DNA of 15,750 nt from JBBTYZ01 sp038061595 (GTDB lineage: Bacteria > Patescibacteriota > Minisyncoccia > UBA6257 > GWB1-50-10). The stretch spans positions 1-15,750 of the forward strand of contig JBBTYZ010000001.1 in assembly GCA_038061595.1 (NCBI GenBank), given 5' to 3'. The position numbers and the translations under genes are program-made. This document shows positions 1-7,163 of this stretch, piece after piece (position 1 is the first letter of the stretch; every line of letters begins with the position of its first letter). The notes beneath the pieces were generated by a model. The model made no database searches, had not been told where the DNA came from, and saw only the letters and a program-made list of their open reading frames with translations.

Positions 1-207
1 ACATTTTTGGGCGGGGTTATCGGAGTTGCTTTGGGTTCTCTTGTTGCGATACTTGTTTCTCAATTCGCAGGCATTGCGACCCAGGTTTCAATGAAGTCTG
101 TTTTGCTCGCCTTCGGTGTATCGGCAGGAATTGGAATAATATTTGGATATTACCCGGCGCGTCGCGCAGCCAAATTGAATCCAATAGAGTCCTTAAGGTA
201 CGAGTAA
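1..207 (+). CDS. ABC transporter permease, C-terminal fragment (MacB/FtsX-like)
   Basis: This is the 3' end of a gene that begins before the window; the reading frame is open from base 1 to a TAA at 205-207. What is visible is a hydrophobic helix, a short loop, then a second glycine-rich helix ending in a YYPARRAAKLNPIESLRYE tail. That tail, with its P-A-R-R-A-A and N-P-I-E-x-L-R motifs, is characteristic of the C-terminus of MacB/LolC-type permeases (FtsX-like permease domain), which work with an ATPase partner to move lipids, peptides or macrolides, or to transmit mechanical force across the membrane. The ATPase is presumably encoded further left. The substrate cannot be told from this fragment. 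Family call fairly sure; the MacB subtype is inferred only from the tail. Confidence 0.85.
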   Translation, partial: TFLGGVIGVALGSLVAILVSQFAGIATQVSMKSVLLAFGVSAGIGIIFGYYPARRAAKLNPIESLRYE

Positions 208-213
208 TATAAT
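208..213 (+). promoter_or_regulatory. -10 box TATAAT for the 219 gene (leaderless candidate)
   Basis: A perfect TATAAT begins right after the permease stop codon and ends 5 nt before the ATG at 219. No convincing -35 is seen. Transcription would start at or beside the ATG, as at several other genes in this window. Confidence 0.4.
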
Positions 214-218
214 TTGTT

Positions 219-758
219 ATGATAAATGGACATATGAAATATTTAATTTTCTTAACTGCGCTATCGCTAACCCTCGTGACCACATCTTATGGCCATGGTG
301 GTGGACAGACGATTGAACAATCGGTCGGCGATTATATTATTGAAGTTGATTATAATTCTTTATCGCCGGAAATAAGAGCACAAACCTCTATTCGATTTGA
401 CGTCGGTATTTCAAACAAAGATGAGACGGAAACGCCAGGGTTCACCGATGTTTGGGTGACAATCGCGCCAAATAATAGTTTTGATACCGTTTTCGCCGGA
501 GACATCAATAAACTTGAATTTGGTGGCACTGGTTTTACTTTTACATTTCCGAAAGCTGGCGATTATAAACTTACTGCCCGTTTTCAAAAGAACGGCAAGT
601 CGTTTCATGAGGAAGCATCCTTTCCACTCACCGTTGTTGAAGAAGAGGTGGGGGATTCTCCAGACAATCGGTATGGTTCTGTTGTCGAGATAGTCATAGG
701 GGTCATTATCGGGCTAGCTATCGGTTTTTTCTTAAAGAAGATACCTACCTTTAAATAA
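219..758 (+). CDS. secreted/membrane-anchored beta-sandwich protein (YtkA-like, putative)
   Basis: The 179-residue product has an N-terminal signal peptide (about residues 6-24), then an HGGG motif at the likely mature N-terminus, a central region of alternating beta-type segments with an FTDVWVTI stretch and a GGTGFTFTFPKAGDYKLTARF-type strand pair, and a C-terminal transmembrane helix (about residues 153-172) followed by a KK-containing tail. This looks like an extracytoplasmic Ig-like beta-sandwich, similar to YtkA/FixH-like or CopC-like domains, tethered at its C-terminus. The His next to the cleavage site could bind metal, but this is inference. Two starts are possible: ATG 219, placed 5 nt after a TATAAT box, and ATG 234 (MKYLIF), which gives a more typical signal peptide. 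Neither has a clear SD. Function unknown. Confidence 0.75.
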   Translation: MINGHMKYLIFLTALSLTLVTTSYGHGGGQTIEQSVGDYIIEVDYNSLSPEIRAQTSIRFDVGISNKDETETPGFTDVWVTIAPNNSFDTVFAGDINKLEFGGTGFTFTFPKAGDYKLTARFQKNGKSFHEEASFPLTVVEEEVGDSPDNRYGSVVEIVIGVIIGLAIGFFLKKIPTFK

Positions 759-804
759 TCGCCGCAAATTTACTTCTCTGGGTGGAATAATTCTCTCTTT
801 GCGT

Positions 805-810
805 TATCCT
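805..810 (+). promoter_or_regulatory. possible -10 box TATCCT for the 817 gene
   Basis: TATCCT ends 6 nt before the ATG at 817, and no SD is present between them. The position matches the leaderless arrangement at the other genes, but the match to TATAAT is only 4 of 6, so the call is weak. Confidence 0.25.
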
Positions 811-816
811 TAATAC

Positions 817-1851
817 ATGATAGAAAACGGTAAAAAAGTTCAATCTTACTTTCTTGTAATTTTAATTGTCGGGGTTTTGGCCATAACCTTTTTTATTTTT
901 CGCGCATTTCTACAACCTCTTGTGTTAGCATCGGTGGCCGCTTTTATTTTTCAACCTTTGAACCAAAAGATACTTCGTTTCTTCGGAGGTAGAGGTGGAT
1001 TTGCGTCCTTTTGCACAACCATAATAATAATTGCTTTCATTTTAGTGCCGCTCACATTTTTGGGAATACAAATCTTTGGAGAAGCCAAGCAGGTCTATTC
1101 TTATCTCTCGGACGGTGGAGGGAAGAACGAGATTTTAAATATTGTCGAGGGAGTCGTATCCGACCTACATAGAATTTTCCCCTCAACCAAAGAACTCTCT
1201 ATAAACATCGATGAATATTTAAAACAGGGATTGAACTGGTTGATACAAAACTTAAACGGAGTTTTTTCCAGTTTCGCTAGAATAATAGTAAGTTCATTTA
1301 TATTCCTTATCGCTCTTTATTATCTCCTAAAGGACGGACACAAATTTAGAAAAGCCGTAATTGATTTGAGTCCCTTGTCGGATGCGAACGACGAAGCAAT
1401 CTTCGAAAGACTTTCACTCGCGGTGAGCTCTGTTATCAAGGGCAATCTTGTAATTGCGCTAATCCAGGGAATTGTCGCAACTATTGGGTTTGCTATTTTT
1501 AGCGTTCCCAACCCATTCCTCTTAGGAACGGTTGCCGCGATAGCCGCCCTTATACCCGGTTTCGGAACAGCATTAGTATTGACCCCCGCTGTTATATTTC
1601 TTTTCTTGAGTGGTGAATCTTTGCTTGGTTTTGGCCTTCTCGCTTGGGGAGCTGGAGCAGTGGGACTTGTTGATAATCTTTTAGGCCCGAGGCTCATAGG
1701 GCGCGGCATGAAATTACACCCACTTTTTGTTTTATTATCCGTTATCGGCGGAATTGGATTTTTTGGACCAATTGGTTTTATTCTCGGTCCCTTGGTTTTG
1801 AGTCTGCTTTTTTCGCTTTTTGAAACTTATCATTATCTCGAAAAAAAATAA
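817..1851 (+). CDS. AI-2E family transporter (PerM/TqsA-type permease)
   Basis: A 344-residue polytopic membrane protein of usual family length. Hydrophobic helices are visible at about 12-30, 32-47 and 65-87, followed by a soluble region (about 90-150) and then further helices in the C-terminal half up to residue about 337. The C-terminal half carries the family's hallmark stretch: the ALIQGIVA-type helix, the VAAIAALIPGFG segment with its conserved P-G-x-G, and the DNLLGPRLIGRGMKLHPL loop with D-N, P-R-L-I-G-R and H-P, followed by the GGIGFFGPIGFILGP helix. Members export autoinducer-2 in some bacteria and drive Na+/Li+-proton exchange in others, so the substrate is not predictable. The gene stands alone and ends at a strong intrinsic terminator 10 nt downstream. 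Confidence 0.93.
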   Translation: MIENGKKVQSYFLVILIVGVLAITFFIFRAFLQPLVLASVAAFIFQPLNQKILRFFGGRGGFASFCTTIIIIAFILVPLTFLGIQIFGEAKQVYSYLSDGGGKNEILNIVEGVVSDLHRIFPSTKELSINIDEYLKQGLNWLIQNLNGVFSSFARIIVSSFIFLIALYYLLKDGHKFRKAVIDLSPLSDANDEAIFERLSLAVSSVIKGNLVIALIQGIVATIGFAIFSVPNPFLLGTVAAIAALIPGFGTALVLTPAVIFLFLSGESLLGFGLLAWGAGAVGLVDNLLGPRLIGRGMKLHPLFVLLSVIGGIGFFGPIGFILGPLVLSLLFSLFETYHYLEKK

Positions 1852-1861
1852 TTGAATATAC

Positions 1862-1893
1862 AAAACCGCCCTAAGGGCGGTTTTGTTGTTTTT
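1862..1893 (+). terminator. intrinsic terminator after the AI-2E permease gene
   Basis: Perfect 10-bp stem AAAACCGCCC (1862-1871) / GGGCGGTTTT (1875-1884) with a 3-nt TAA loop, followed by a T-rich tract (TTTTGTTGTTTTT). It starts 10 nt after the stop codon. The A-rich left arm would allow some function on the other strand too. Confidence 0.93.
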
Positions 1894-1940
1894 CTTACGC
1901 GGGAGTATATTTATAAATAGAATCTTTTAAAATTCTGCCA

Positions 1941-1952
1941 GGAAGGTGGGGG
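1941..1952 (+). promoter_or_regulatory. strong Shine-Dalgarno region of the 1953 gene
   Basis: The purine run GGAAGGTGGGGG directly precedes the ATG at 1953. It is the clearest SD-like site on the plus strand; most other genes here have none, which sets this gene apart. Confidence 0.6.
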
Positions 1953-2423
1953 ATGACGAATCCGTATTCGGATGAGCTCAAAACACAGAAGCTTGAATTC
2001 GACATATTGCCTCCGCTTGTCTTGGAGTTCAAGTTATATATAGAAGGTTTGCGCTTACAACCACTTGCGGATTTCCGTGAAGCAGCAAGCGAGCTTATAC
2101 ATAGAGGGTTTGCGGAGTTTTTGTCATTCCTCGGGATAGAAGATCCAAATCTTATCAGTTCTGAAGATTATGCTTTATATGTGGGTTACGTCATCTCCAC
2201 ATTCAACTCTGTAATGCCAAAAAACTACCCATATATCGTTGCTCTTGTATTCATTAAAGAGGTCAACAAGGTGAGAATTGCCTATCTTTACAGAAAAACA
2301 ATACAAGGCATTCATGATGTTATTTCGCAAGACTTCGTCCCCCTTGTAATCCTGAACACGATGAATGATTTAGAAAAAATAAATTCAGGAAAGATGAAGA
2401 TTGATATAAAATTTAATAATTAA
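1953..2423 (+). CDS. hypothetical protein, soluble, helix-rich
   Basis: A 156-residue protein with no signal peptide, no transmembrane helix and no cysteine. It appears mostly alpha-helical, with a short acidic N-terminus, a central segment rich in aromatic and aliphatic residues (ALYVGYVISTFNSVM), and a lysine/isoleucine-rich C-terminus ending in IKFNN. I recognise no family motif. It is isolated between two terminators (1862-1893 upstream and 2424-2446 downstream), so it is a single-gene transcription unit. It is preceded by an unusually good SD and by an AT-rich stretch at 1906-1920 that may hold its promoter. Reading frame integrity and the clean terminator support a real gene; function unknown. 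Confidence 0.72.
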   Translation: MTNPYSDELKTQKLEFDILPPLVLEFKLYIEGLRLQPLADFREAASELIHRGFAEFLSFLGIEDPNLISSEDYALYVGYVISTFNSVMPKNYPYIVALVFIKEVNKVRIAYLYRKTIQGIHDVISQDFVPLVILNTMNDLEKINSGKMKIDIKFNN

Positions 2424-2446
2424 AAATCCCCGATAGGCGGGGATTT
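2424..2446. terminator. bidirectional terminator between convergent genes
   Basis: Stem AAATCCCCG (2424-2432) / CGGGGATTT (2438-2446), 9 bp with a 5-nt ATAGG loop. The plus strand continues TTTATTTCG. The minus strand continues into TTTTTAATT, a better U-tract. It overlaps the last bases around the stop of the 1953 gene and lies 24 nt past the stop of the minus-strand gene, so it can serve both. Confidence 0.85.
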
Positions 2447-2469
2447 ATTTCGTATTATTGACTGGGATA

Positions 2470-2838
2470 TTATCGGAATATCCTCGTCGCTACTGCGACT
2501 AAGAGAGTTAGGGTTAACGCAAACGCGGTGTTTATTGCCCCAAACCTGTGCCAAAACTTATTTATATTTCTGTACTTGGTAAGCAATCCAAGAATACAGG
2601 TGAGTAGTAATGAAACGAAGAAGTAAGTTCCGAATGCGACGTGGATGATGAAACAAGTATCCCAATTGAGTCCGCGGGTGCGGGAGACATCAAAAGTATT
2701 CACAATGACCACCAAAATGCTTCCAAGCCCGATAAAAACGCCCCGGATGACATGTGGGTTCGTGCCTTTCTTCTCGAAGAATTGCCACAGGAGGGCGATG
2801 ACTACAAGCCCGGTAAGACCGAAGACGAATAGTCGCAT
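2470..2838 (-). CDS. small four-helix integral membrane protein with three His (function unknown)
   Basis: The only minus-strand gene in the window. A longer start at 2886 exists, but the ATG at 2838 is preferred: a good SD (GAAAGGA) lies 5 nt upstream on the minus strand, and the protein then begins directly with a membrane helix (MRLFVFGLTGLVVIALLWQF). The 122-residue product has four predicted helices (about 3-21, 33-49, 61-86 and 98-120). Histidines H29, H66 and H97 lie at or near helix ends, two of them in H-V/I and H-R-F-G contexts. This pattern is reminiscent of DUF420 or small b-type cytochrome-like membrane proteins, but haem binding is only a guess. It is divergent from the MetRS-beta gene (56 nt apart) and convergent with the 1953 gene. 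Confidence 0.78.
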   Translation of the reverse strand: MRLFVFGLTGLVVIALLWQFFEKKGTNPHVIRGVFIGLGSILVVIVNTFDVSRTRGLNWDTCFIIHVAFGTYFFVSLLLTCILGLLTKYRNINKFWHRFGAINTAFALTLTLLVAVATRIFR

Positions 2839-2880
2839 TTCTTTCCTTTCTCTATGTAAAAAGGTTCTCAAGTAATGTAA

Positions 2881-2886
2881 TATCAT
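2881..2886 (+). promoter_or_regulatory. -10 box TATCAT for the MetRS-beta gene (leaderless candidate)
   Basis: TATCAT (5 of 6 matches to TATAAT) ends 8 nt before the ATG at 2895. There is no SD in the intervening ATTTAGAT. It lies in the short divergent intergenic region shared with the minus-strand membrane protein. Confidence 0.4.
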
Positions 2887-2894
2887 ATTTAGAT

Positions 2895-3242
2895 ATGAGT
2901 CAAATGATAAATTTTGAAGAGTTCAAGAAGATTGATTTGCGAGTCGCAAAAATATTGAGCGCGGAAAGGGTAGAAAATTCCGAAAAACTTTTAAAACTTT
3001 CGGTTGATTTAGGTGAAAGAGATGAAGCAGGTTCACCTGCCGTAAGGCAGGTGATAGCCGGCGTGGGCACTAAATACGAACCGGAAAGTTTGATTGGAAA
3101 AGAAATCGTTATTGTTGCAAATCTTGAGCCTCGTATGTTGATGGGCTTAGAGAGCCAAGGTATGCTTCTTGCGGCAAACGATGATGGACCGGTACTTTTA
3201 ATGCCGGAGAGAGAAGTGACGCCTGGTTCCAAGATAAGTTGA
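2895..3242 (+). CDS. MetRS beta-like stand-alone tRNA-binding protein
   Basis: A 115-residue OB-fold protein of the EMAP-II/Arc1p/MetRS C-terminal family. Diagnostic features are the F-x-K-I-D-L-R-V-A-K-I opening (residues 10-20), VENSEKLLKLSVDLG (26-40), and the IVIVANLEPRMLMGLESQGM block (71-90), where the family has a V-A-N-L-x-P-R-K-M-x-G-x-x-S-x-G-M signature. In E. coli this domain is fused to MetG; here it is free-standing and would dimerise or assist methionyl-tRNA synthetase by raising tRNA affinity. Between VDLGE (37-41) and RQVIAGVG (51-58) there are about seven more residues than in E. coli MetG, and this is just where a DNA palindrome lies (3027-3053). The gene stops with TGA. 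No SD is seen before the start. Confidence 0.9.
   Translation: MSQMINFEEFKKIDLRVAKILSAERVENSEKLLKLSVDLGERDEAGSPAVRQVIAGVGTKYEPESLIGKEIVIVANLEPRMLMGLESQGMLLAANDDGPVLLMPEREVTPGSKIS
3027..3053 (+). repeat. in-frame palindromic insert inside the MetRS-beta gene
   Basis: CACCTGCC (3034-3041) and GGCAGGTG (3046-3053) form a perfect 8-bp stem around a GTAA loop. A further GCAGGT at 3027-3032 can also pair with ACCTGC at 3035-3040, so the unit is an arm/counter-arm/arm array. It encodes AGSPAVRQV at a loop of the OB-fold where other family members are about seven residues shorter. It looks like a small palindromic element tolerated in a coding sequence. Confidence 0.6.
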
Positions 3243-3253
3243 AGCAGGTTTGT

Positions 3254-3259
3254 TATAAT
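3254..3259 (+). promoter_or_regulatory. -10 box TATAAT for the cupredoxin gene (leaderless candidate)
   Basis: A perfect TATAAT in the context TGTTATAATAAAA ends 7 nt before the ATG at 3267, in the 24-nt gap after the MetRS-beta stop. A near-identical context (TGTTATAATAATAAAA) precedes the gene at 7464. No SD is present. Confidence 0.55.
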
Positions 3260-3266
3260 AAAACTT

Positions 3267-3725
3267 ATGAAAAAATCATATTTAATAGTCGGTTTAGTTA
3301 TAGTAGTTTTGGTAGGCGGCGTATTGTGGTCGAATTCTAAAAACGAAGCCCTTGCACCGGTTGACACGAACTCGCAAGTTCAAAACGTTCAGCCGTCAGC
3401 GGCGACCGAAAACACCGTAATGGTTGTTTCTACAGATGCCGGTTACTCGCCCAATAATGTAAAAATTAAAGTCGGTGATACTGTTGTGTTTAAGAATGAA
3501 GATGCTCGCCCTGTTTGGACAGCATCCGCGATGCACCCATCCCACAAAGTTTATCCTGGTTCCGATATAGCAAAGTGTGATACCGCGGAGCAAAGCACAA
3601 TATTCGACGCTTGTACGGGGATAGCTTCGGGAGCGTCTTGGTCTTTCAAATTTGATGCCGTAGGTACTTGGAAATATCATGATCACCTGAACCCATCGCA
3701 TTATGGTTCAATAACCGTTGAATAA
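3267..3725 (+). CDS. membrane-anchored cupredoxin-like protein
   Basis: A 152-residue protein with an N-terminal hydrophobic segment (about 5-20) that is an uncleaved anchor or signal peptide, a low-complexity linker (22-48), and a plastocyanin/azurin-like beta-barrel (about 50-152). The barrel shows [18 protein letters not shown] (60-77), [10 protein letters not shown] (84-93) and [19 protein letters not shown] (133-151). The His at 90/93 matches the first copper ligand. The usual Cys of the C-terminal Y-x-C-x-x-H loop is replaced by His-Asp-His (138-140), so a standard blue type-1 site is unlikely. C104 and C116 sit in a separate loop and could form a disulfide. It ends 2 nt before the FKBP start, so the two are probably co-expressed outside the membrane. 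Confidence 0.85.
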   Translation: MKKSYLIVGLVIVVLVGGVLWSNSKNEALAPVDTNSQVQNVQPSAATENTVMVVSTDAGYSPNNVKIKVGDTVVFKNEDARPVWTASAMHPSHKVYPGSDIAKCDTAEQSTIFDACTGIASGASWSFKFDAVGTWKYHDHLNPSHYGSITVE

Positions 3726-3727
3726 GC

Positions 3728-4210
3728 ATGACTCGCGCTATAAAAATAATAACCTTAGTTATAGCAGGCGTAGCGGTTTTGAGCGCGATATATTTGGCCG
3801 TCTCAAAAAAACCAACTGACGAAAAAGTGGTGCCCGAAGTAAAAAAAACAATGGAAAATACTAATCAAGAAAAAGTCTTACCAGGAGGGTTAAAAGTTAC
3901 CGATAATTCATTCGGTAGTGGAGAAGAAGCAATGAATGGAGATGTTGTAACCGTTAACTATCTAGGAACATTGGCGAACGGCACTAAATTTGATAGCTCT
4001 TACGACAGAGGGCAAGCGTTTTCTTTTAAACTTGGGACAAGTCAGGTTATAAAAGGATGGGACCTAGGTTTAGTTGGAATGAAAGTAGGTGGAAAAAGAA
4101 CTCTCACTATTCCGCCAGAGATGGGGTACGGAAGCACGGGTGCAGGAGGGGTAATACCCCCGAACGCAACGCTTATTTTTGAAGTTGAACTCTTGGAAGT
4201 GGAGAGATAA
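3728..4210 (+). CDS. membrane-anchored FKBP-type peptidyl-prolyl cis-trans isomerase
   Basis: A 160-residue protein with an N-terminal membrane helix (about 5-24), a charged linker, and a complete FKBP domain (about 53-160). Residues lining the FK506/proline pocket of FKBP12 are all recognisable: Y78 in VTVNYLG, F88-D89 in GTKFDSS, F98/F100, V107-I108 and W111 in [12 protein letters not shown]134 in PEMGYG, I143 in GVIPPNA, and F151. It therefore should be an active prolyl isomerase on the outer face of the membrane, helping secreted proteins fold. It begins 2 nt after the cupredoxin stop with no SD, suggesting coupled translation. No clear terminator follows; the 48-nt gap before dnaG holds a possible promoter. 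Confidence 0.95.
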   Translation: MTRAIKIITLVIAGVAVLSAIYLAVSKKPTDEKVVPEVKKTMENTNQEKVLPGGLKVTDNSFGSGEEAMNGDVVTVNYLGTLANGTKFDSSYDRGQAFSFKLGTSQVIKGWDLGLVGMKVGGKRTLTIPPEMGYGSTGAGGVIPPNATLIFEVELLEVER

Positions 4211-4222
4211 GCCTTATTTTTA

Positions 4223-4250
4223 TTGCTTTTCGTCATTAAAAGCTTAAGAT
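4223..4250 (+). promoter_or_regulatory. possible promoter of dnaG
   Basis: TTGCTT (4223-4228) and TAAGAT (4245-4250) are separated by 16 nt, and the -10 candidate ends 8 nt before the dnaG ATG, as at the other leaderless genes. Both hexamers are imperfect (3 and 4 of 6), so this is tentative. Confidence 0.3.
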
Positions 4251-4258
4251 TTATATAA

Positions 4259-5974
4259 ATGGCAAACGATGTAGAACTCATCAAAGGGAAGCTGGATTTG
4301 GTGGAATTTTTGCGTTCTTATCTAACGCTTTCTCCAGCCGGAAAAAACTTTAAAGCAAATTGCCCCTTTCATCAGGAGAAGACGCCTTCTTTTATTATTT
4401 CCCCGGAGCGAAAGATCTGGCATTGTTTCGGATGCGGAGAAGGCGGTGACGCAATAAAATTCGTAATGAAATATGAAAACATTGAGTTCCGTGAAGCGCT
4501 TCATTTTTTGGGAGAAAAATTAGGCCTTGAGATAGCTGGCGCGAATCCCCAAGAGCAAAAACAATTCGGGATACTCCACGACATACACGACTCGGCAAGA
4601 GACTTTTATAAAACAAGTTTAGCTAAAAACCCGACTGCTCTTAGTTATCTAAAGACGAGGGGTTTGAAAAAAGAAACGATGGATGAGTTTGAGTTGGGAT
4701 TTGCCCCGTTGGGTGATTCTTTAACGCTTCACCTTATAAAATCTGGATATGATGTTGCCGATATTGTAAGAGCCGGGCTTTCAAATAAAAATATCCGTGG
4801 TTTATATAAAGACAAATTTCAGGAGCGAATAGTTTTTCCAATCTCCGATCATATGGGGAAAATTGTGGCTTTTACCGGACGCATCATGCCGGGGAAAGAA
4901 CGGACGGAGTCTGGCATAGATTTGCCTAAATATTTAAATTCGCCCGAGACACAGATTTTCAACAAATCAAAAATATTATACGGATTTAATAAGTCCAAAA
5001 ATTCGATTGTTGAAACAAAATCCGTTTTCTTAGTTGAGGGACAGATGGATCTTTTGATGTCGTGGCAGGCGGGCATAAAAAACATTGTTGCAGTTTCTGG
5101 AACGGGCCTTACTACACAGCACTTGGAAAAATTAAGAAGGGTGGCCGACACGATAATGGTAAGTTTTGATAATGATGATGCCGGATTAACCGCTCTAGAG
5201 CGAAGCATTGATGCTTTAAATGACTTTGATTTCCACGTAAAAGCGCTGGATTTGAAAGGATATAAAGACCCAGCGGAGGCGGTGGAGAAAGATCCGGACT
5301 TCATAAAAACAGCGATAGGAGAGGCAAAGCCGGCAATGATATACCTCTTCCACAACTCTCTTGGAAAGCTCGTGAGCACAGCAACAAGTCTGAATATCGC
5401 CGAAAAGAAAAGATTAATTAAAAAATTGCTCTTGAAAGTTAAAAATGTAAAAACGGCCGTGGAACAAAATATCCTCCTCAAGGAACTTTCTAAGATATCT
5501 GGCATATCGGAAACAGCACTAGCGAGCGACTTGATGAATCTACCTGCTAAAAAAGAAGATCAAAAAGAAGAGGCGGTAGAGAAAAACGTCGCAGTGTCAG
5601 AAAGAATTGATCTTATATCAGCCAGACTACTCTCACTCGCCTATAACAACGGAGAATTCATGAAACATTTGGAGGAATGCAATGAGTGGCTCCCTACTAA
5701 ATATTGCGAACTCTTAAAGAATCCCAAAGATGAAAGATCTGTCATTTTTGAGCTACAAGGAAGTTATGAGTTTGCGAGCAAAGACGTCTTGCTCTTGAAG
5801 AGTGAATTCACAGAACTTATGCGTAATTTGCAAATAGAGTCGTTAAAGAGTAGAGTGGAAAACTTACGAGAAGAAGTGAGGCTGGCGCAGGCCAAAGGCG
5901 ATGAAGGCAGACTTAAAGAGACCTTAGCTAATCTGAATTTACTTGCGCAGAAGATTAATGAACTTAGGCAATAA
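4259..5974 (+). CDS. dnaG: DNA primase DnaG
   Basis: A 571-residue primase that makes RNA primers for the replication fork. The N-terminal CHC2 zinc ribbon is complete: C35-P-F-H38 and C56-F-G-C59. The RNA polymerase core follows, with N-S-P-E-T (227-231) and the Y-G-F/L-N (241-244) motif, then the Toprim domain with the catalytic glutamate in VEGQMD (E260) and the metal-binding aspartates in SFDNDDAG (D304, D306). The C-terminal third (about 380-571) is the helix-rich DnaB-interacting region, with long charged helices at the end. Length is near the E. coli enzyme (581). The start ATG at 4259 gives the expected short N-terminus ahead of the zinc ribbon. It lies 2 nt upstream of rpoD, the conserved primase/sigma arrangement. 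Confidence 0.97.
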   Translation: MANDVELIKGKLDLVEFLRSYLTLSPAGKNFKANCPFHQEKTPSFIISPERKIWHCFGCGEGGDAIKFVMKYENIEFREALHFLGEKLGLEIAGANPQEQKQFGILHDIHDSARDFYKTSLAKNPTALSYLKTRGLKKETMDEFELGFAPLGDSLTLHLIKSGYDVADIVRAGLSNKNIRGLYKDKFQERIVFPISDHMGKIVAFTGRIMPGKERTESGIDLPKYLNSPETQIFNKSKILYGFNKSKNSIVETKSVFLVEGQMDLLMSWQAGIKNIVAVSGTGLTTQHLEKLRRVADTIMVSFDNDDAGLTALERSIDALNDFDFHVKALDLKGYKDPAEAVEKDPDFIKTAIGEAKPAMIYLFHNSLGKLVSTATSLNIAEKKRLIKKLLLKVKNVKTAVEQNILLKELSKISGISETALASDLMNLPAKKEDQKEEAVEKNVAVSERIDLISARLLSLAYNNGEFMKHLEECNEWLPTKYCELLKNPKDERSVIFELQGSYEFASKDVLLLKSEFTELMRNLQIESLKSRVENLREEVRLAQAKGDEGRLKETLANLNLLAQKINELRQ

Positions 5975-5976
5975 CC

Positions 5977-7158
5977 ATGGCAAAAAAGAAAAAGAAAATA
6001 ATCCGCAAGGCAAAAAAGGCGGATAAAAAAATAAAGGTTAAAAAAGTTAAACCTATTAAAAGATCCAAGAAATTCCTTGCATTGGAACAGGAATACGCCG
6101 AAACATTGGAAGACTTAATAAGGAGAGGAAAAGGACGAGGTTTTGTAACGGATGCCGAAGTACTTAACTATTTTCCTGAAATTGAAAAAAATATCCCGTT
6201 TTTGGAGCACATCTACGACCGGCTTGATAAAGAAGGTATAAAAATACACGAACCGAAATCACTCATAGGGGGCAGCCTTGAAGAGATAACAGCGAAAGAA
6301 TTGGGCGACGCAACGAGAATAGAATCCGACTTACCAGATGCAGTACAAATGTATCTCAAAGAAATCGGACGCACACCACTTCTTACTTCAAAAGAAGAAA
6401 AAGAACTTGCTAAAAGAATAGAGAAAAAGGATGAATTAGCGAGAAAGAAATTAATACAAGCCAATTTGAGATTGGTTGTTTCTCTTGCAAAGCGTTATGT
6501 TAACCGAAGCCCGCATCTTAGCATCTTGGATTTAATTCAAGAAGGGAACATCGGCCTTTCGCGTGCGGTTGATAAGTTTGATTATCACAAAGGATTTAAA
6601 TTCTCCACTTATGCAACTTGGTGGATAAGGCAAGCTATTACAAGAGCGCTTGCAGATTATTCCCGCACTATCAGAATCCCTGTTCATATGGTTGAGACGA
6701 TTACTAAATATACACAAACAAAAAGAAAGTTGATGCAGGAGTTATCTCGCGAGCCATTGCCGGAAGAAATTGCCGCTGAGATGAGTATGGATGTAGAGAA
6801 AATAAGATATATTCAAAGGATCTCTCAAGAAGTGATCTCGCTTGAATCCCCAATATCAGACGATGATGAAGATTCAACTTTAGCTGATTTCATAAAAGAC
6901 GAATCAAGTCTTAGCCCCGATCAACTGGCCTCTCAAGCTCTTTTAAGGGATCAGATAAAGGATATATTAATAGACCTTACGGAACGTGAGCAGAAAATTT
7001 TGTCTATGCGCTTCGGCTTGGAAGACAACATTACTCACACATTGGAAGAGGTGGGCAAAACGTTTGGAGTTACAAGAGAGAGAATAAGACAGATAGAGGC
7101 GAAGGCGTTAGAAAAGATAAGGCAACACTCAAAAGCGAAAAAACTGGAGGGTTATTAG
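5977..7158 (+). CDS. rpoD: primary RNA polymerase sigma factor (sigma-70)
   Basis: A 393-residue housekeeping sigma factor. The first 32 residues are extremely lysine-rich, followed by a small helical domain (about 33-90) resembling a reduced region 1.1. Region 1.2 begins at [17 protein letters not shown] (121-137). Region 2 covers [39 protein letters not shown] (163-221), which opens the -10 element, and region 2.4/3.0 continues through [13 protein letters not shown] (230-242). Region 4 holds [15 protein letters not shown] (334-348) and the -35-binding helix-turn-helix [20 protein letters not shown] (355-374). The E. coli sigma-70 non-conserved insert is absent. It is 2 nt after dnaG. The stop codon TAG is followed, 5 nt later, by the 271-bp repeat element. 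Confidence 0.97.
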   Translation: MAKKKKKIIRKAKKADKKIKVKKVKPIKRSKKFLALEQEYAETLEDLIRRGKGRGFVTDAEVLNYFPEIEKNIPFLEHIYDRLDKEGIKIHEPKSLIGGSLEEITAKELGDATRIESDLPDAVQMYLKEIGRTPLLTSKEEKELAKRIEKKDELARKKLIQANLRLVVSLAKRYVNRSPHLSILDLIQEGNIGLSRAVDKFDYHKGFKFSTYATWWIRQAITRALADYSRTIRIPVHMVETITKYTQTKRKLMQELSREPLPEEIAAEMSMDVEKIRYIQRISQEVISLESPISDDDEDSTLADFIKDESSLSPDQLASQALLRDQIKDILIDLTEREQKILSMRFGLEDNITHTLEEVGKTFGVTRERIRQIEAKALEKIRQHSKAKKLEGY

Positions 7159-7163
7159 GAGTG

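Noticed and set aside
2839..2886. Longer start for the minus-strand membrane protein (ATG at 2886)
   Set aside because: It lacks an SD and adds a charged stretch; the ATG at 2838 has a good SD and gives a clean membrane-protein N-terminus.
4203..4222. Possible terminator after the FKBP gene
   Set aside because: Only a 4-5 bp AT-rich stem (ATAA/TTAT) precedes the T-run; too weak to call.
4849..5505. 218-codon minus-strand frame inside dnaG
   Set aside because: It lies wholly within the well-supported dnaG gene and shows no family motif or ribosome site. A frame shadow.
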